A DNA stretch of 64,000 nucleotides from Cellulomonas sp. Leaf334 (GTDB lineage Bacteria > Actinomycetota > Actinomycetes > Actinomycetales > Cellulomonadaceae). Below, piece after piece: positions 25,732 to 35,034 of the stretch. Both the position numbers and the translations under genes were made by a program. The stretch spans positions 671,646 through 735,645 of the forward strand of contig NZ_LMOO01000005.1 in the NCBI RefSeq assembly GCF_001424195.1. Reading direction: 5' to 3'. Every line of letters starts with the position of its first letter. Position 1 is the first letter of the stretch. Below the pieces are notes generated by a model, which worked only from the letters and a program-made list of their open reading frames with translations, was not told the origin of the DNA and did no database searches.

Positions 25732-27243
25732 ATGACGATCCTCGAGGATCCGGCAGAGGACGTGGACGTCCTTCTCGACCGGCGCAGGGCAGCAACCGGG
25801 CCCCGGCGCTCCTGGGCATCGACGGAGCCGTTCGTCACCCACCCGCGTGAGTCGCTGCCGTCGTACGACGCGTCCCACTGGGGCTCGGTCGCCGGCCACT
25901 ACGTGCGTCAGGCGCTCGCCGTCGACGCCTGCATCGCCGGTCTGGTCGTCGCGGTCGTGGCGTCGTTCACGGCCGCCGCGGTCGGGTGGTCCGCCGTCGT
26001 GGCGCTGGCCTTCCTGGTCCTCGTCGCGATCGGCCACGGGTACGACCGCAAGTCGCTCGGCGACGGCCCGGTCGAGTTCCAGGCCGTGCTCCGCGCGGGC
26101 GTCGGGTCGGCGGCCGTCGTGGCGCTCGGCAGCGTGGCCTTCGCAGTGCCGCTGCCCCGGGTCCAGGTCGCGGTCACGGTCGTCCTGCTGACCCTCGGCA
26201 CGGCGGTCGGTCGGCACGCACTGCGTCGGTCCCTGCACGGGCGTCGCAGCCGCGGGGTCGCGATGTCCCGCACGCTCGTCGTCGGCGACGCCACGTCGGT
26301 GCACCACCTCATCCACGACCTGCGCGGCGCGACGTACCACGGGTACCAGGTCATCGGGGTCTGCCTGCCCTCGATCACCGACCAGCCTCCGCAGGACGGG
26401 GTCCCCACGCTCGGGGCGCTCGCGGACATCCCGCAGGTCGCGTACGACCACCAGGTCGACGTCGTCATCGTGTCGGGCAGCGAGCTGTCGGGCGACGCGC
26501 TGCGGCGGCTGTCGTGGGCGCTGGGACGGGCGGGTGTCGACCTCGTCGTCGCCCCGGGTCTGGTCGAGGTGCTCGGTCCGCGCGTCCACCTGCGGCCCAC
26601 GGCCGGGCTGTCCCTGCTGGAGGTGGAGACGACGTCGCCGCGCCGGCGGCTGCTGGCCAAGTCGACGCTCGACCGCACGCTCGGCGCCGCGATCCTGCTG
26701 GCGGTCTCGCCGGTGATCCTCGTGGCTGCGCTCGCGGTCCGCCTGAACAGCAAGGGCGCACCGTTCTTCCACCAGCGTCGCATCGGGGTCGACGGGCGCG
26801 AGTTCACCATGTGGAAGCTCCGCAGCATGTACACGGACGCCGAGGAGCGTCGCGCCGCCCTGCTGGGCAGCAGCGACCGTGACGGGCTGATGTTCAAGAT
26901 GCACGACGACCCGCGCATCACGCCGGTCGGTCGGCTCCTGCGCCGGTACTCCGTCGACGAGCTCCCGCAGCTCTGGAACGTGGTGCGCGGGGACATGTCG
27001 CTCGTCGGCCCGCGCCCGCCGCTTCCGCAGGAGGTCGACGAGTACCACGACGCGGTCTACCGCCGGCTGCGCGTGCGCCCGGGGCTGACGGGCCTGTGGC
27101 AGGTCAGCGGGCGCGCGGACCTGTCGTGGGACGAGTCGATCCGGCTGGACCTGCGGTACGTCGACAACTGGTCCGTCGCCATGGACCTGATGATCCTGTG
27201 GAAGACGGGCCGTGCCGTGTTCGGCGGCTCCGGCGCCTACTGA
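25732..27243 (+). CDS. Polyprenyl glycosylphosphotransferase (initiating sugar-1-P transferase)
   Basis: A 503-aa membrane protein. After a hydrophilic start come four helices (about 58-150), a CoA-binding-like domain (about 175-295), one more helix (about 320-345) and the catalytic bacterial sugar transferase domain. Its motifs are MWKLRSM, DELPQLWNV, GDMSLVGPRPPLP and RPGLTGLWQVSGR. Such enzymes move a hexose-1-phosphate onto undecaprenyl phosphate, the first step of Wzx/Wzy-type polysaccharide synthesis. Which sugar cannot be read from sequence. Its 3' end overlaps the convergent acetyltransferase by seven bases. Confidence 0.94.
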   Translation: MTILEDPAEDVDVLLDRRRAATGPRRSWASTEPFVTHPRESLPSYDASHWGSVAGHYVRQALAVDACIAGLVVAVVASFTAAAVGWSAVVALAFLVLVAIGHGYDRKSLGDGPVEFQAVLRAGVGSAAVVALGSVAFAVPLPRVQVAVTVVLLTLGTAVGRHALRRSLHGRRSRGVAMSRTLVVGDATSVHHLIHDLRGATYHGYQVIGVCLPSITDQPPQDGVPTLGALADIPQVAYDHQVDVVIVSGSELSGDALRRLSWALGRAGVDLVVAPGLVEVLGPRVHLRPTAGLSLLEVETTSPRRRLLAKSTLDRTLGAAILLAVSPVILVAALAVRLNSKGAPFFHQRRIGVDGREFTMWKLRSMYTDAEERRAALLGSSDRDGLMFKMHDDPRITPVGRLLRRYSVDELPQLWNVVRGDMSLVGPRPPLPQEVDEYHDAVYRRLRVRPGLTGLWQVSGRADLSWDESIRLDLRYVDNWSVAMDLMILWKTGRAVFGGSGAY

Positions 27244-27836
27244 GCCAGCGACAGCGCTCCGTCGTGCTCCTCGTACCGCTCCCCGGTCGTCGGGCACACC
27301 CACGCGTCACCCTCGGGCTCCAGCGGAGCGCCCGCGCGGCCCACCCAGCGGATGCGCCGGGCGGGCACCCCCGCGACGAGCGCGAAGTCGGGCACGTCCT
27401 TGGTGACCACGGAGCCCGCGGCCACGAGCGCCCAGCGGCCGATCGTCACGGGCGCGACGCACACCGACCGGGCGCCGATCGAGGCGCCGGTGCGGACGGT
27501 CACGCCGACGGCGTGCCAGTCGTCGGCCGACTTCAGGCTGCCGTCCGGGTTCACCGCCCGGGGGTAGTAGTCGTTGGTGAACACGACGGCCGGGCCGACG
27601 AAGGCGCCGTCCTCGAGCACCGCGGGCTCGTACACCAACGCGTGGTTCTGGATCTTGCACCGGTCGCCCACGACCACCCCGGGACCGATGTACGCCCCGC
27701 GGCCGACGATGCAGTCCTCACCCAGCCGGGCGTCCTCGCGCACCTGGGCGAGGTGCCAGACCCGGGTGCCGGCGCCGAGGGTCGCGCGCGGGTCCACGTC
27801 GGCCGTGCCGGCGACGGTCGGGGTGCGGTCGGGCAC
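27237..27836 (-). CDS. Sugar-nucleotide N-acetyltransferase, WlbB/WbpD-like
   Basis: 199 aa from GTG 27836 (GAGGAG upstream). A left-handed beta-helix of hexapeptide repeats begins at about residue 10, with GAGTRVWHLAQV, KIQNHALVYE, VVFTNDYYPRA and AAGSVVTKDVPDFALVAGVPA, closely like WlbB/WbpD. Those acetylate the 3-amino group of UDP-3-amino-GlcNAcA. The short tail (DAWVCPTTGERYEE) is common in homologues. The matching dehydrogenase and aminotransferase genes lie 5-10 kb downstream on the other strand. Confidence 0.87.
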   Translation of the reverse strand: MPDRTPTVAGTADVDPRATLGAGTRVWHLAQVREDARLGEDCIVGRGAYIGPGVVVGDRCKIQNHALVYEPAVLEDGAFVGPAVVFTNDYYPRAVNPDGSLKSADDWHAVGVTVRTGASIGARSVCVAPVTIGRWALVAAGSVVTKDVPDFALVAGVPARRIRWVGRAGAPLEPEGDAWVCPTTGERYEEHDGALSLAQ

Positions 27837-27988
27837 GGGGTTCTCCTCGTGGTGGGGCGTGATGACGCGGGTCGAGGCCGATTGTGCCGGTCGTCCGCTC
27901 CTGCGGTCGACGACCGCTACGTCATCCGGGGGAGTGTCGCTGTCACGACGGGTGATATCTGCATCTTTGCGCCGAAGTGGCATGAGTT

Positions 27989-28008
27989 GTCCCATATCGT
28001 CCCGTATC
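27989..28008. promoter_or_regulatory. Tandem GTCC-TATC repeat upstream of the large exported protein
   Basis: GTCCCATATC and GTCCCGTATC stand head to tail, nine of ten bases identical. They lie 91-111 bases before the ATG at 28100, in a spacer (27837-28099) that also holds GGTGATATC at 27951. The unit resembles the GTCCGATATC found upstream of two other genes of this locus. An 8-base inverted repeat (CGGTCGTC / GACGACCG) lies at 27888-27916. Confidence 0.45.
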
Positions 28009-28099
28009 AGGAGCCGTCCCCCCGGCTCAGTACTCGGCGGAAGCAGGCCACCCCCGGCCCGCGTCGCCTGCAGCTCGACCCCATCACCCGGAGCGCCCC

Positions 28100-31000
28100 A
28101 TGAGTTCCCGTCCCGTCTCCCGCCGACTCGTCGGGCTCGTCGCTGCGCTCGCCACCGGCGCCTCTCTCGTCGTCGTCGCGGCCACCCCGGGTGCCGCCGC
28201 CGACCCGTGCGCGACGGGGGGCAACCCGATCGTGTGCGAGAACTCGAGGACGGGGACCGACCCCGACGTGTGGGACATCGACGGGGCCGGCGACGAGGGG
28301 ATCCAGGGGTACGCCACCGACATCTCCGTGAACGTGGGCAGCACCGTCCAGTTCAAGATCAAGACCGACGCCGTGAACTACGACATCGACATCTACCGCA
28401 CCGGTTGGTACGGCGGGGACGGCGCCCGGTTCATCACCTCGGTCCCGTCACCCTCGGTCCGCCAGAACCAGCCCGGGTGCGTCTCCGACGACGACACCGG
28501 CAACTACGACTGCGGGAACTGGGCCGTGTCGGCCAGCTGGGCGGTGCCCACGACCGCGGTCTCCGGCGTGTACCTGGCCAAGCTGACGGACCCCGTCACC
28601 GACGACACGAGCCACATCACGTTCGTCGTGCGCAACGACGCGAGCACGTCCGCCGTGGTGTTCCAGACGTCCGACACGACGTGGCACGCGTACAACACCT
28701 ACGGCGGCTCGAGCTTCTACCAGGGCGGCGCGGTCGGGCGGGCCTACAAGCTCAGCTACAACCGGCCGTTCGCCACGCGCAACTGGGAGCAGGGGCGGGA
28801 CTTCTACTTCAGCTCCGAGTACGCGATGGTGCGCTTCCTCGAGCGCAACGGGTACGACGTGAGCTACCTGGCGGGTGTCGACTCCGACCGTCGCGGCGCG
28901 CTCATCAAGAACCACAAGGTCTTCATGTCGGTCGGCCACGACGAGTACTGGTCGGGTGCGCAGCGCGCCAACATCGAGGCCGCCCGGGACGCGGGCGTGA
29001 ACCTGGCGTTCTTCAGCGGCAACGAGGCCTACTGGCGCACGCGCTACGAGAGCTCCATCGCGGGCACGCCCACCGCGTACCGCACGCTCACGTCGTACAA
29101 GGAGACCTGGTCGAACCAGAAGGTCGACGACACGTCCCCGGAGTGGACCGGCACGTGGCGCGACCCGCGCTTCGCGTCGCCGGCCAACGGCGGCGGACGC
29201 CCGGAGAACAACCTCACCGGCACGATGTACACCTCGAACTTCTCGGACCTGCCCGTCACCGTCTCCGCGGACGAGGGCAAGTACCGGCTGTGGCGCAACA
29301 CCTCGCTGACCTCCCTGAGCTCGGGGACGAAGGTCGCGCTCGCGCCGCACACCATCGGCTACGAGTCGAACGAAGACGTCGACAACGGGGCGCGCCCACA
29401 GGGGCTCGTCCGGTTGTCGACGACCACCGGCCTGGTCCCGCAGTACCTGCAGGACTTCGGCAACGTGGTCGCGGAAGGCACGACGACGCACCACCTGACC
29501 CTGTACCGGGCACCGAGCGGTGCGCTGGTGTTCTCGGCGGGCTCCATCCAGTGGGCGTGGGGCCTCGACCAGGAGCACGACGGCGACGGTGCCGCTGCGG
29601 ACCCGCGCATGCAGCAGGCGACGGTGAACCTGCTCGCGGACATGAAGGCGCAGCCGGGCAGCCTCATGACGGGCCTGGTCGCGGCGACGGCGTCGTCGGA
29701 CACGACCGGCCCGGTCGCCACCATCAGCTCGCCCGCGTCGGGTGCGTCGATCGCCAACGGCACGTCCGTCACGGTCAGCGGTGTGGCGACCGACGTCGGC
29801 GGTCGGGTCGCGGGCGTCGAGGTGTCCACCGACGCCGGTGCGTCGTGGCACCCGGCGACGGGCACGACCGCGTGGAGCTACACCTACGTGCAGTCCGGCA
29901 ACGGGTCGACGCCGGTGCGCGTCCGCGCCGTCGACGACAGCGCCAACATCGGCGCCGTCGCCACGCGGTCGTTCACCGTGGCGTGCCCGTGCTCGCTGTT
30001 CGGCTCCGCGGTCCCGAAGGTGCCCGCGGCCAACGACCCGGACGCCGTCGAGCTGGGTCTGAAGTTCTCCGCGACCGCCAACGGGTTCGTCACCGGGGTG
30101 CGCTTCTACAAGGGCGCGGGCAACACCGGGACGCACGTCGGGTCGCTGTGGAGCTCCACCGGCGCGCGCCTGGCGACCGCGACGTTCCAGAACGAGACGT
30201 CCGCGGGATGGCAGACGGCGGTCCTCTCGCCGGCGGTGGAGGTCACCGCGGGGACGACCTACGTCGTGTCCTACACGGCTCCCGCAGGCCACTACGCGAT
30301 GCAGGACGACGCGTTCTGGTACCGCGGCGTCTCCGCACCGCCGCTCCTGGTCGCCGGTGGCTTCGGCGCCTCGGGTGCCGGCACGTTCGGTGCGCCCGGC
30401 ACGTTCCCCGCGGAGAGCTTCCGCTCGACGCACTACTTCGTCGACGTCGTCTACTCCTCCGTCGACACCACACCGCTGACCATCAGCGGCCAGTCGCCCC
30501 TGGGCGGCTCCACCAGCGTGCCCGTCGGGTCGCCCGTCAGCGTCGTGCTGTCGAAGGCCGTCACGGCCGGCTCGGTCGCCATGACGCTCACCGCCCAGGG
30601 CGGCTCCGCCGTCGCGGGCACGACGAGCTACGACGCGACCACCCGACGGGCGACGTTCACGCCCTCGGCGGCGCTCGGCGCGTCGACCGTGTACACGGCC
30701 TCGGTCAGCGCGTCGGCGAACGGCGCGGGCATCACGGGCCCGTCGACGTGGTCGTTCACGACGGCGGCACCCCCGCAGGTGCCGGGTGGCCGCACCGTCA
30801 GCTTCTACGACGACTCCGCCGTGCCCGCCACGCTCCAGGACCCGGACACCGACGCGGTGACGCTCGGCACCCGGTTCGCCAGCAGCGTCGACGGCACGGT
30901 GACGGGCGTCCGCTTCTACAAGGGCCCGAACAACACCGGGACCCACGTGGGGCAGCTCTGGGCGGTCGGCGGTTCGCAGCCCCTCGCGCAGGCGACGTTC

Positions 31001-32809
31001 GGCTCCGAGAGCACGTCCGGCTGGCAGACGGTCCTGTTCGCGACGCCCGTGCGCATCACGAAGGACACCGAGTACATCGTCGCGTACCGCGCGCCCGTCG
31101 GCCGGTACTCGTCGACGGCCGGGGCGTTCTCCGGGACCGGTCTGCAGCGCGCGCCGCTGCGCACCGAGCCCATGAGCGGCGCGTACACCTACGCCACCGG
31201 CTACCCGGGGTCGTCGAGCACGACCAGCTACCTGGTGGACGTCGTGTTCACGCAGGACGCCGCGGCGCTCGCCGTCACCGCGCAGTCACCGGCGGCGGCC
31301 GATCCCGGTGCGTCGGTCTCGGCGCCCGTGAGCGTCACCTTCAACGCTCCGCTCGCGGCGGGCGCCACCCTGAGCCTCAGGGCGGGCACCGCCGCGGTGG
31401 CGGGGACGGCGACGCGGTCGTCGGACGCGCGGACGCTCGTCTTCACGCCCTCGTCAGCGCTGGCGAGGTCGACCGTCTACACGGCGACGGCGAGCAGCCT
31501 CGTCTCGACCGACGGCAGCACCCTGGCCGACGTCACGTGGTCGTTCACCACGGCGGCCGCGGACAACTGCCCGTGCACGCTCTTCAGCGGGCTGACGCCG
31601 GCCACCAGCTCCGTCAACGACTCCTCCGCGGTCGAGCTGGGCGTCTCGTTCAGCCCGACGAGCTGGGGTGTGGTGACGGGCGTCCGGTTCTACAAGGGGG
31701 CCGGCAACACCGGGACGCACACGGGGACGCTGTGGAGCTCGTCCGGCCAGCTGCTGCGAACCGTGACGTTCGCCGACGAGTCGGCCTCGGGCTGGCAGAC
31801 CGCACTGTTCTCCAGCCCTTACCAGGTCGCTCCCGGGACCACCTACGTCGTGTCGTACCACGCGCCCCAGGGCCACTACGCGGCGACGCCGAACGACTTC
31901 ACGGTCAATCGCACCGTCGGGCCCCTGACCACGCCCGCGGTCGGCAACGGCCGGTACCGCTACGGCAGCGGGGGAGTGGCCCCCACCGAGACGTGGCAGC
32001 AGACGAACTACTTCGTCGACGTGGTGTTCGCCACGGCGGCACCGGACCTGCCCACGGTGTCGGCGCAGGCTCCGCCGGCGGGTGCGACCGGCATCTCGAC
32101 GTCGGCCTCGGTGGGTGCGACCCTCTCGGTGGCCCCCGCCTCGGGCTCGCCGGCCATGGCGCTGAGCGGTCCGTTCGGCACGATCGCGGGGGAGAGCTCC
32201 TACGACCCGACGACGCGCCGGGTGATGTTCACGCCGAGCTCCGCCCTCCCTGCGGGAAGCTCGATCTCGGTGGCGACGACGCTGGCGGGCACCCCGCTCG
32301 CCGGTGGGTCGTGGACGTTCACCACGGCTGCGGCGACCGGTTCGGCCGTGTCGCTGTGGACGGACTCGGAGGTGCCGACGGTCGCGGCGTGGAACGACCC
32401 CGACCCGGTCATGGTGGGCACGCGGTTCACCGCGAGCGCGCCGGGAGCGGTCACCGCCATCAGGTTCTACAAGGGCGCGACCAACACCGGCACGCACACG
32501 GTGAGCCTCTGGGACGCGGCCGGGGTCAAGGTCGCGGAGGCGCCCTCGAGCGCGGAGTCGGCGTCCGGCTGGCAGACGGTGCCGCTCACCACGCCCGCCG
32601 TGCTCGTGCCCGGGCAGGTCTACACGGCGGCGTACCACTCGACCTCGGGCCGGTACGCGGTCACCTCGAACGGCCTCGCCGCCGTCCGCACCGTCGGACC
32701 GCTCTCGACCGTCGCCACGGGTGGTGCGTACGTCTACGGGACGACGTTCCCGGCGTCCTCCACGTCGACGTTCTTCGGGGTGGACCTCGTGTTCGCCCCG
32801 GCCGGCTAG
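28100..32809 (+). CDS. Large secreted protein: dimethylformamidase-beta-like domain plus four DUF4082 modules
   Basis: A 1569-aa exported protein. The signal peptide (about 1-34) ends in PGAAAD. Residues about 45-520 resemble the N,N-dimethylformamidase beta-subunit-like family (YDIDIYRTGWYGGDGAR, SVGHDEYWSGAQR, LAFFSGNEAYWRTR). A bacterial Ig-like segment (about 535-625) follows. Four DUF4082 modules begin at about residues 629, 898, 1157 and 1415, each with an RFYKG..NTGTH core. They alternate with Big_5-like domains (PAAL/VYTASV, SFTTAA). There is no membrane anchor or sorting signal at the C-terminus. It is presumably a surface or matrix protein tied to the polysaccharide; amidase activity is unproven. 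Confidence 0.88.
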   Translation: MSSRPVSRRLVGLVAALATGASLVVVAATPGAAADPCATGGNPIVCENSRTGTDPDVWDIDGAGDEGIQGYATDISVNVGSTVQFKIKTDAVNYDIDIYRTGWYGGDGARFITSVPSPSVRQNQPGCVSDDDTGNYDCGNWAVSASWAVPTTAVSGVYLAKLTDPVTDDTSHITFVVRNDASTSAVVFQTSDTTWHAYNTYGGSSFYQGGAVGRAYKLSYNRPFATRNWEQGRDFYFSSEYAMVRFLERNGYDVSYLAGVDSDRRGALIKNHKVFMSVGHDEYWSGAQRANIEAARDAGVNLAFFSGNEAYWRTRYESSIAGTPTAYRTLTSYKETWSNQKVDDTSPEWTGTWRDPRFASPANGGGRPENNLTGTMYTSNFSDLPVTVSADEGKYRLWRNTSLTSLSSGTKVALAPHTIGYESNEDVDNGARPQGLVRLSTTTGLVPQYLQDFGNVVAEGTTTHHLTLYRAPSGALVFSAGSIQWAWGLDQEHDGDGAAADPRMQQATVNLLADMKAQPGSLMTGLVAATASSDTTGPVATISSPASGASIANGTSVTVSGVATDVGGRVAGVEVSTDAGASWHPATGTTAWSYTYVQSGNGSTPVRVRAVDDSANIGAVATRSFTVACPCSLFGSAVPKVPAANDPDAVELGLKFSATANGFVTGVRFYKGAGNTGTHVGSLWSSTGARLATATFQNETSAGWQTAVLSPAVEVTAGTTYVVSYTAPAGHYAMQDDAFWYRGVSAPPLLVAGGFGASGAGTFGAPGTFPAESFRSTHYFVDVVYSSVDTTPLTISGQSPLGGSTSVPVGSPVSVVLSKAVTAGSVAMTLTAQGGSAVAGTTSYDATTRRATFTPSAALGASTVYTASVSASANGAGITGPSTWSFTTAAPPQVPGGRTVSFYDDSAVPATLQDPDTDAVTLGTRFASSVDGTVTGVRFYKGPNNTGTHVGQLWAVGGSQPLAQATFGSESTSGWQTVLFATPVRITKDTEYIVAYRAPVGRYSSTAGAFSGTGLQRAPLRTEPMSGAYTYATGYPGSSSTTSYLVDVVFTQDAAALAVTAQSPAAADPGASVSAPVSVTFNAPLAAGATLSLRAGTAAVAGTATRSSDARTLVFTPSSALARSTVYTATASSLVSTDGSTLADVTWSFTTAAADNCPCTLFSGLTPATSSVNDSSAVELGVSFSPTSWGVVTGVRFYKGAGNTGTHTGTLWSSSGQLLRTVTFADESASGWQTALFSSPYQVAPGTTYVVSYHAPQGHYAATPNDFTVNRTVGPLTTPAVGNGRYRYGSGGVAPTETWQQTNYFVDVVFATAAPDLPTVSAQAPPAGATGISTSASVGATLSVAPASGSPAMALSGPFGTIAGESSYDPTTRRVMFTPSSALPAGSSISVATTLAGTPLAGGSWTFTTAAATGSAVSLWTDSEVPTVAAWNDPDPVMVGTRFTASAPGAVTAIRFYKGATNTGTHTVSLWDAAGVKVAEAPSSAESASGWQTVPLTTPAVLVPGQVYTAAYHSTSGRYAVTSNGLAAVRTVGPLSTVATGGAYVYGTTFPASSTSTFFGVDLVFAPAG

Positions 32810-32820
32810 GGCCTCCCGGA

Positions 32821-32850
32821 GCGGCCCGCGACGTCGAGGTCGCGGGCCGC
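32821..32850 (+). terminator. Terminator of the large exported protein gene
   Basis: A perfect 12-bp stem (GCGGCCCGCGAC / GTCGCGGGCCGC) with a 6-base loop lies 12 bases after the stop codon; outer bases CGGAG / CTCCG can extend it. No T-tract. Confidence 0.75.
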
Positions 32851-32877
32851 GCTCCGGTGGGTGCCGCCGTTCGGGTG

Positions 32878-32923
32878 TTCACCCCGTCGTCGCGGGGTGA
32901 AAATGTCCGATATCTACGGACAT
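32878..32923. promoter_or_regulatory. Two adjacent palindromes upstream of the sugar dehydrogenase gene
   Basis: First, TTCACCCCG (32878-32886) and CGGGGTGAA (32893-32901) form a perfect 9-base inverted repeat. Second, ATGTCCG (32903-32909) and CGGACAT (32917-32923) form a perfect 7-base inverted repeat around an AT-rich centre (ATATCTA). The second contains GTCCGATATC. Both lie 52-97 bases before the ATG at 32975 and after the preceding terminator, so they are probably operator or promoter elements of the nucleotide-sugar operon. Confidence 0.55.
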
Positions 32924-32974
32924 GCCCCGTCGGGTTCGTGACACTGGAGCCCACCAAGACGTGAGGGGTATGAC

Positions 32975-34030
32975 ATGACCGAGCAGCTGCGTGCGGCTGT
33001 GGTGGGGGCGGGCTACTGGGGCCCGAACCTCGCCCGCAACTTCCGGAACAGCCCGGACTGGGATCTCGTCGCCGTGTGCGACCTGGACGCCGACCGGGCC
33101 CGGAAGGTGGTCGGTGCGCGGTCGACGGTGGACGTGATGACGTCGGTCAGCGACCTGCTGGCCCGCGACGACGTCGACGCGATCGCGATCGCGACGCCGG
33201 CCCGGACGCACGCCCCGATCGCTCTCGCCGCGCTCGAGGCGGGCAAGCACGTCCTGGTCGAGAAGCCGATCGCGGACCGCGGCACGGGGGCCCGCCAGAT
33301 GGTGGCGCGGGCGGCCGAGCTCGACCGCGTCCTCATGGTCGACCACACGTTCTGCTACACGTCGCCGGTGCTCAAGATGCGCGAGCTGATCGCGGAGGGT
33401 CACCTCGGCGACATCCTGTTCGTCGACTCGGTCCGGATCAACCTCGGCATCGTGCAGCCGGACGTGGACGTCTTCTGGGACCTCGCCCCGCACGACCTGT
33501 CGATCCTCGACTTCATCCTCCCGGGGGGCCTCGTCCCGTCGGGTGTCGCCGCGCAGGGGGCCGACCCGTTGGGCACCGGCCAGTCCTGCGTCGGGTACCT
33601 GACGCTGCCGCTGCCGGGCGGGGCCATCGCGCACGTCCACGTCAACTGGCTCAGCCCCACCAAGATCCGCCAGATGGTGGTCGGGGGCAGCAAGCGCACG
33701 CTCGTCTGGGACGACCTGTCCCCGCAGCAGCGCCTCACCGTGTACGACCGCGGGGTCGAGCTCGGTCAGCCGCTGCCCGACAAGACGACGGCCAACATCT
33801 CCTACCGTCTCGGTGACGCCTGGGCCCCGGCCCTGCCCGAGAAGGAGGCGCTCGGCGTGATGGTCGCGGAGCTCGCGTCCGCCATCCGCGAGCGTCGCGC
33901 ACCCCGCACGGACGGGCACGCCGGGCTGCGCGTGCTCGACGTCCTCGAGTCCGCGTCCCTCAGCCTGCGCGACGGCGGTCGTCTGACCCCCGTCGCCTCG
34001 TCCGCACCCACGATGGAGACCGTCGCATGA
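32975..34030 (+). CDS. Gfo/Idh family sugar-nucleotide dehydrogenase, WlbA-like
   Basis: A 351-aa NAD(P)-binding oxidoreductase: GAGYWGPNLARN Rossmann motif at about residue 10, then EKPIA (catalytic Lys) and DHTFCYT. The region FWDLAPHDLSI contains the conserved His. In WlbA/WbpB this enzyme oxidises UDP-GlcNAcA at C-3, making the substrate for a DegT aminotransferase. It heads a run of six plus-strand genes joined by overlaps up to 39151. Confidence 0.88.
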   Translation: MTEQLRAAVVGAGYWGPNLARNFRNSPDWDLVAVCDLDADRARKVVGARSTVDVMTSVSDLLARDDVDAIAIATPARTHAPIALAALEAGKHVLVEKPIADRGTGARQMVARAAELDRVLMVDHTFCYTSPVLKMRELIAEGHLGDILFVDSVRINLGIVQPDVDVFWDLAPHDLSILDFILPGGLVPSGVAAQGADPLGTGQSCVGYLTLPLPGGAIAHVHVNWLSPTKIRQMVVGGSKRTLVWDDLSPQQRLTVYDRGVELGQPLPDKTTANISYRLGDAWAPALPEKEALGVMVAELASAIRERRAPRTDGHAGLRVLDVLESASLSLRDGGRLTPVASSAPTMETVA

Positions 34031-35034
34031 GCACGCTTCAGGGGGCCCGCGTCCTCGTCACCGGCGGGGCCGGCACCATCGGCTCGACCATCGTCGACCA
34101 GCTCCTCGACGCGAGGGTGAGCGACGTCGTGGTCCTGGACAACCTGGTCCGTGGGCGGCGCGAGAACCTCGCCGACGCGCTGGCGACCGGCAAGGTCCAG
34201 CTGGTCGAGGGCGACCTGCGCGACCGCGACCTGGTGCACGACGTCACCCGGGGGAAGGACCTGGTGTTCCACCAGGCCGCGATCCGGATCACGCAGTGCG
34301 CCGAGGAGCCGCGCCTGGCGCTCGAGGTCCTGGTGGACGGAACGTTCACCGTCCTGGAGGCGGCCGCGGAGCACAAGGTGGACAAGGTGATCGCCGCGTC
34401 GAGCGCGTCGGTCTACGGGCTGGCGGAGCAGTTCCCGACCGGGGAGCGGCACCACCACCACAACAACGACACGTTCTACGGTGCGGCCAAGTCGTTCAAC
34501 GAGGGCATGGCCCGCAGCTTCCGCGCGATGTACGGGCTCGACTACGTGCTGCTGCGCTACTTCAACGTGTACGGCCCGCGCATGGACGTGCACGGCCTGT
34601 ACACGGAGGTGCTGGTGCGCTGGATGGAGCGGATCGCCGACGGCCAGCCGCCCCTGATCTTCGGCGACGGCCTGCAGACGATGGACTTCGTCGTGACGAC
34701 CGACATCGCGCGCGCCAACCTGCTCGCGGCCACCAGCGACGTCGTGGACGGCGTCTACAACATCGCGAGCGGCACCGAGACGAGCCTGCTCGGGCTCGCG
34801 CAGGCGCTGCTGCGGGCGATGGACTCCGACCTGTCCGTCGAGCACGGCCCCGACCGGGCGGTCAACGGCGTGACGCGCCGGCTGGCGGACACGTCCGCGG
34901 CGCGCATCGACCTGGGCTTCGAGGCCCAGGTCGGGCTCGAGGAGGGTCTGCGGGAGCTGGTCGCCTGGTGGCGGCCGTTGCGCAGCGAGATCGCCGCAGG
35001 CCGGGCGCTGAGCAGCGCGGGTGCACGCCCGTGA
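34027..35034 (+). CDS. NAD-dependent sugar-nucleotide epimerase/dehydratase (extended SDR)
   Basis: A 335-aa protein with TGGAGTIGS for NAD binding and YGAAK, the catalytic Tyr-xxx-Lys. SSASVYG and RYFNVYGPRM are typical of UDP-hexose 4-epimerases. An unusual HHHHNN run follows GER (about residues 139-144). The most likely product is a 4-epimer of a UDP-GlcNAc derivative for the repeat unit; a dehydratase cannot be excluded. ATGA overlap with the dehydrogenase gene. Confidence 0.87.
   Translation: MSTLQGARVLVTGGAGTIGSTIVDQLLDARVSDVVVLDNLVRGRRENLADALATGKVQLVEGDLRDRDLVHDVTRGKDLVFHQAAIRITQCAEEPRLALEVLVDGTFTVLEAAAEHKVDKVIAASSASVYGLAEQFPTGERHHHHNNDTFYGAAKSFNEGMARSFRAMYGLDYVLLRYFNVYGPRMDVHGLYTEVLVRWMERIADGQPPLIFGDGLQTMDFVVTTDIARANLLAATSDVVDGVYNIASGTETSLLGLAQALLRAMDSDLSVEHGPDRAVNGVTRRLADTSAARIDLGFEAQVGLEEGLRELVAWWRPLRSEIAAGRALSSAGARP

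Noticed and set aside
28100..32809. PEP-CTERM or LPXTG sorting substrate
   Set aside because: The C-terminus ends shortly after the last DUF4082 module (VFAPAG) with no sorting motif, hydrophobic helix or basic tail; the same holds for the beta-helix protein.
27574..32964. A 1796-codon open frame on the plus strand
   Set aside because: It is the shifted frame of the giant DUF4082 gene (28100-32809); the product is Arg/His/Gly-rich with no domains, as expected of an antiphase frame in GC-rich DNA.
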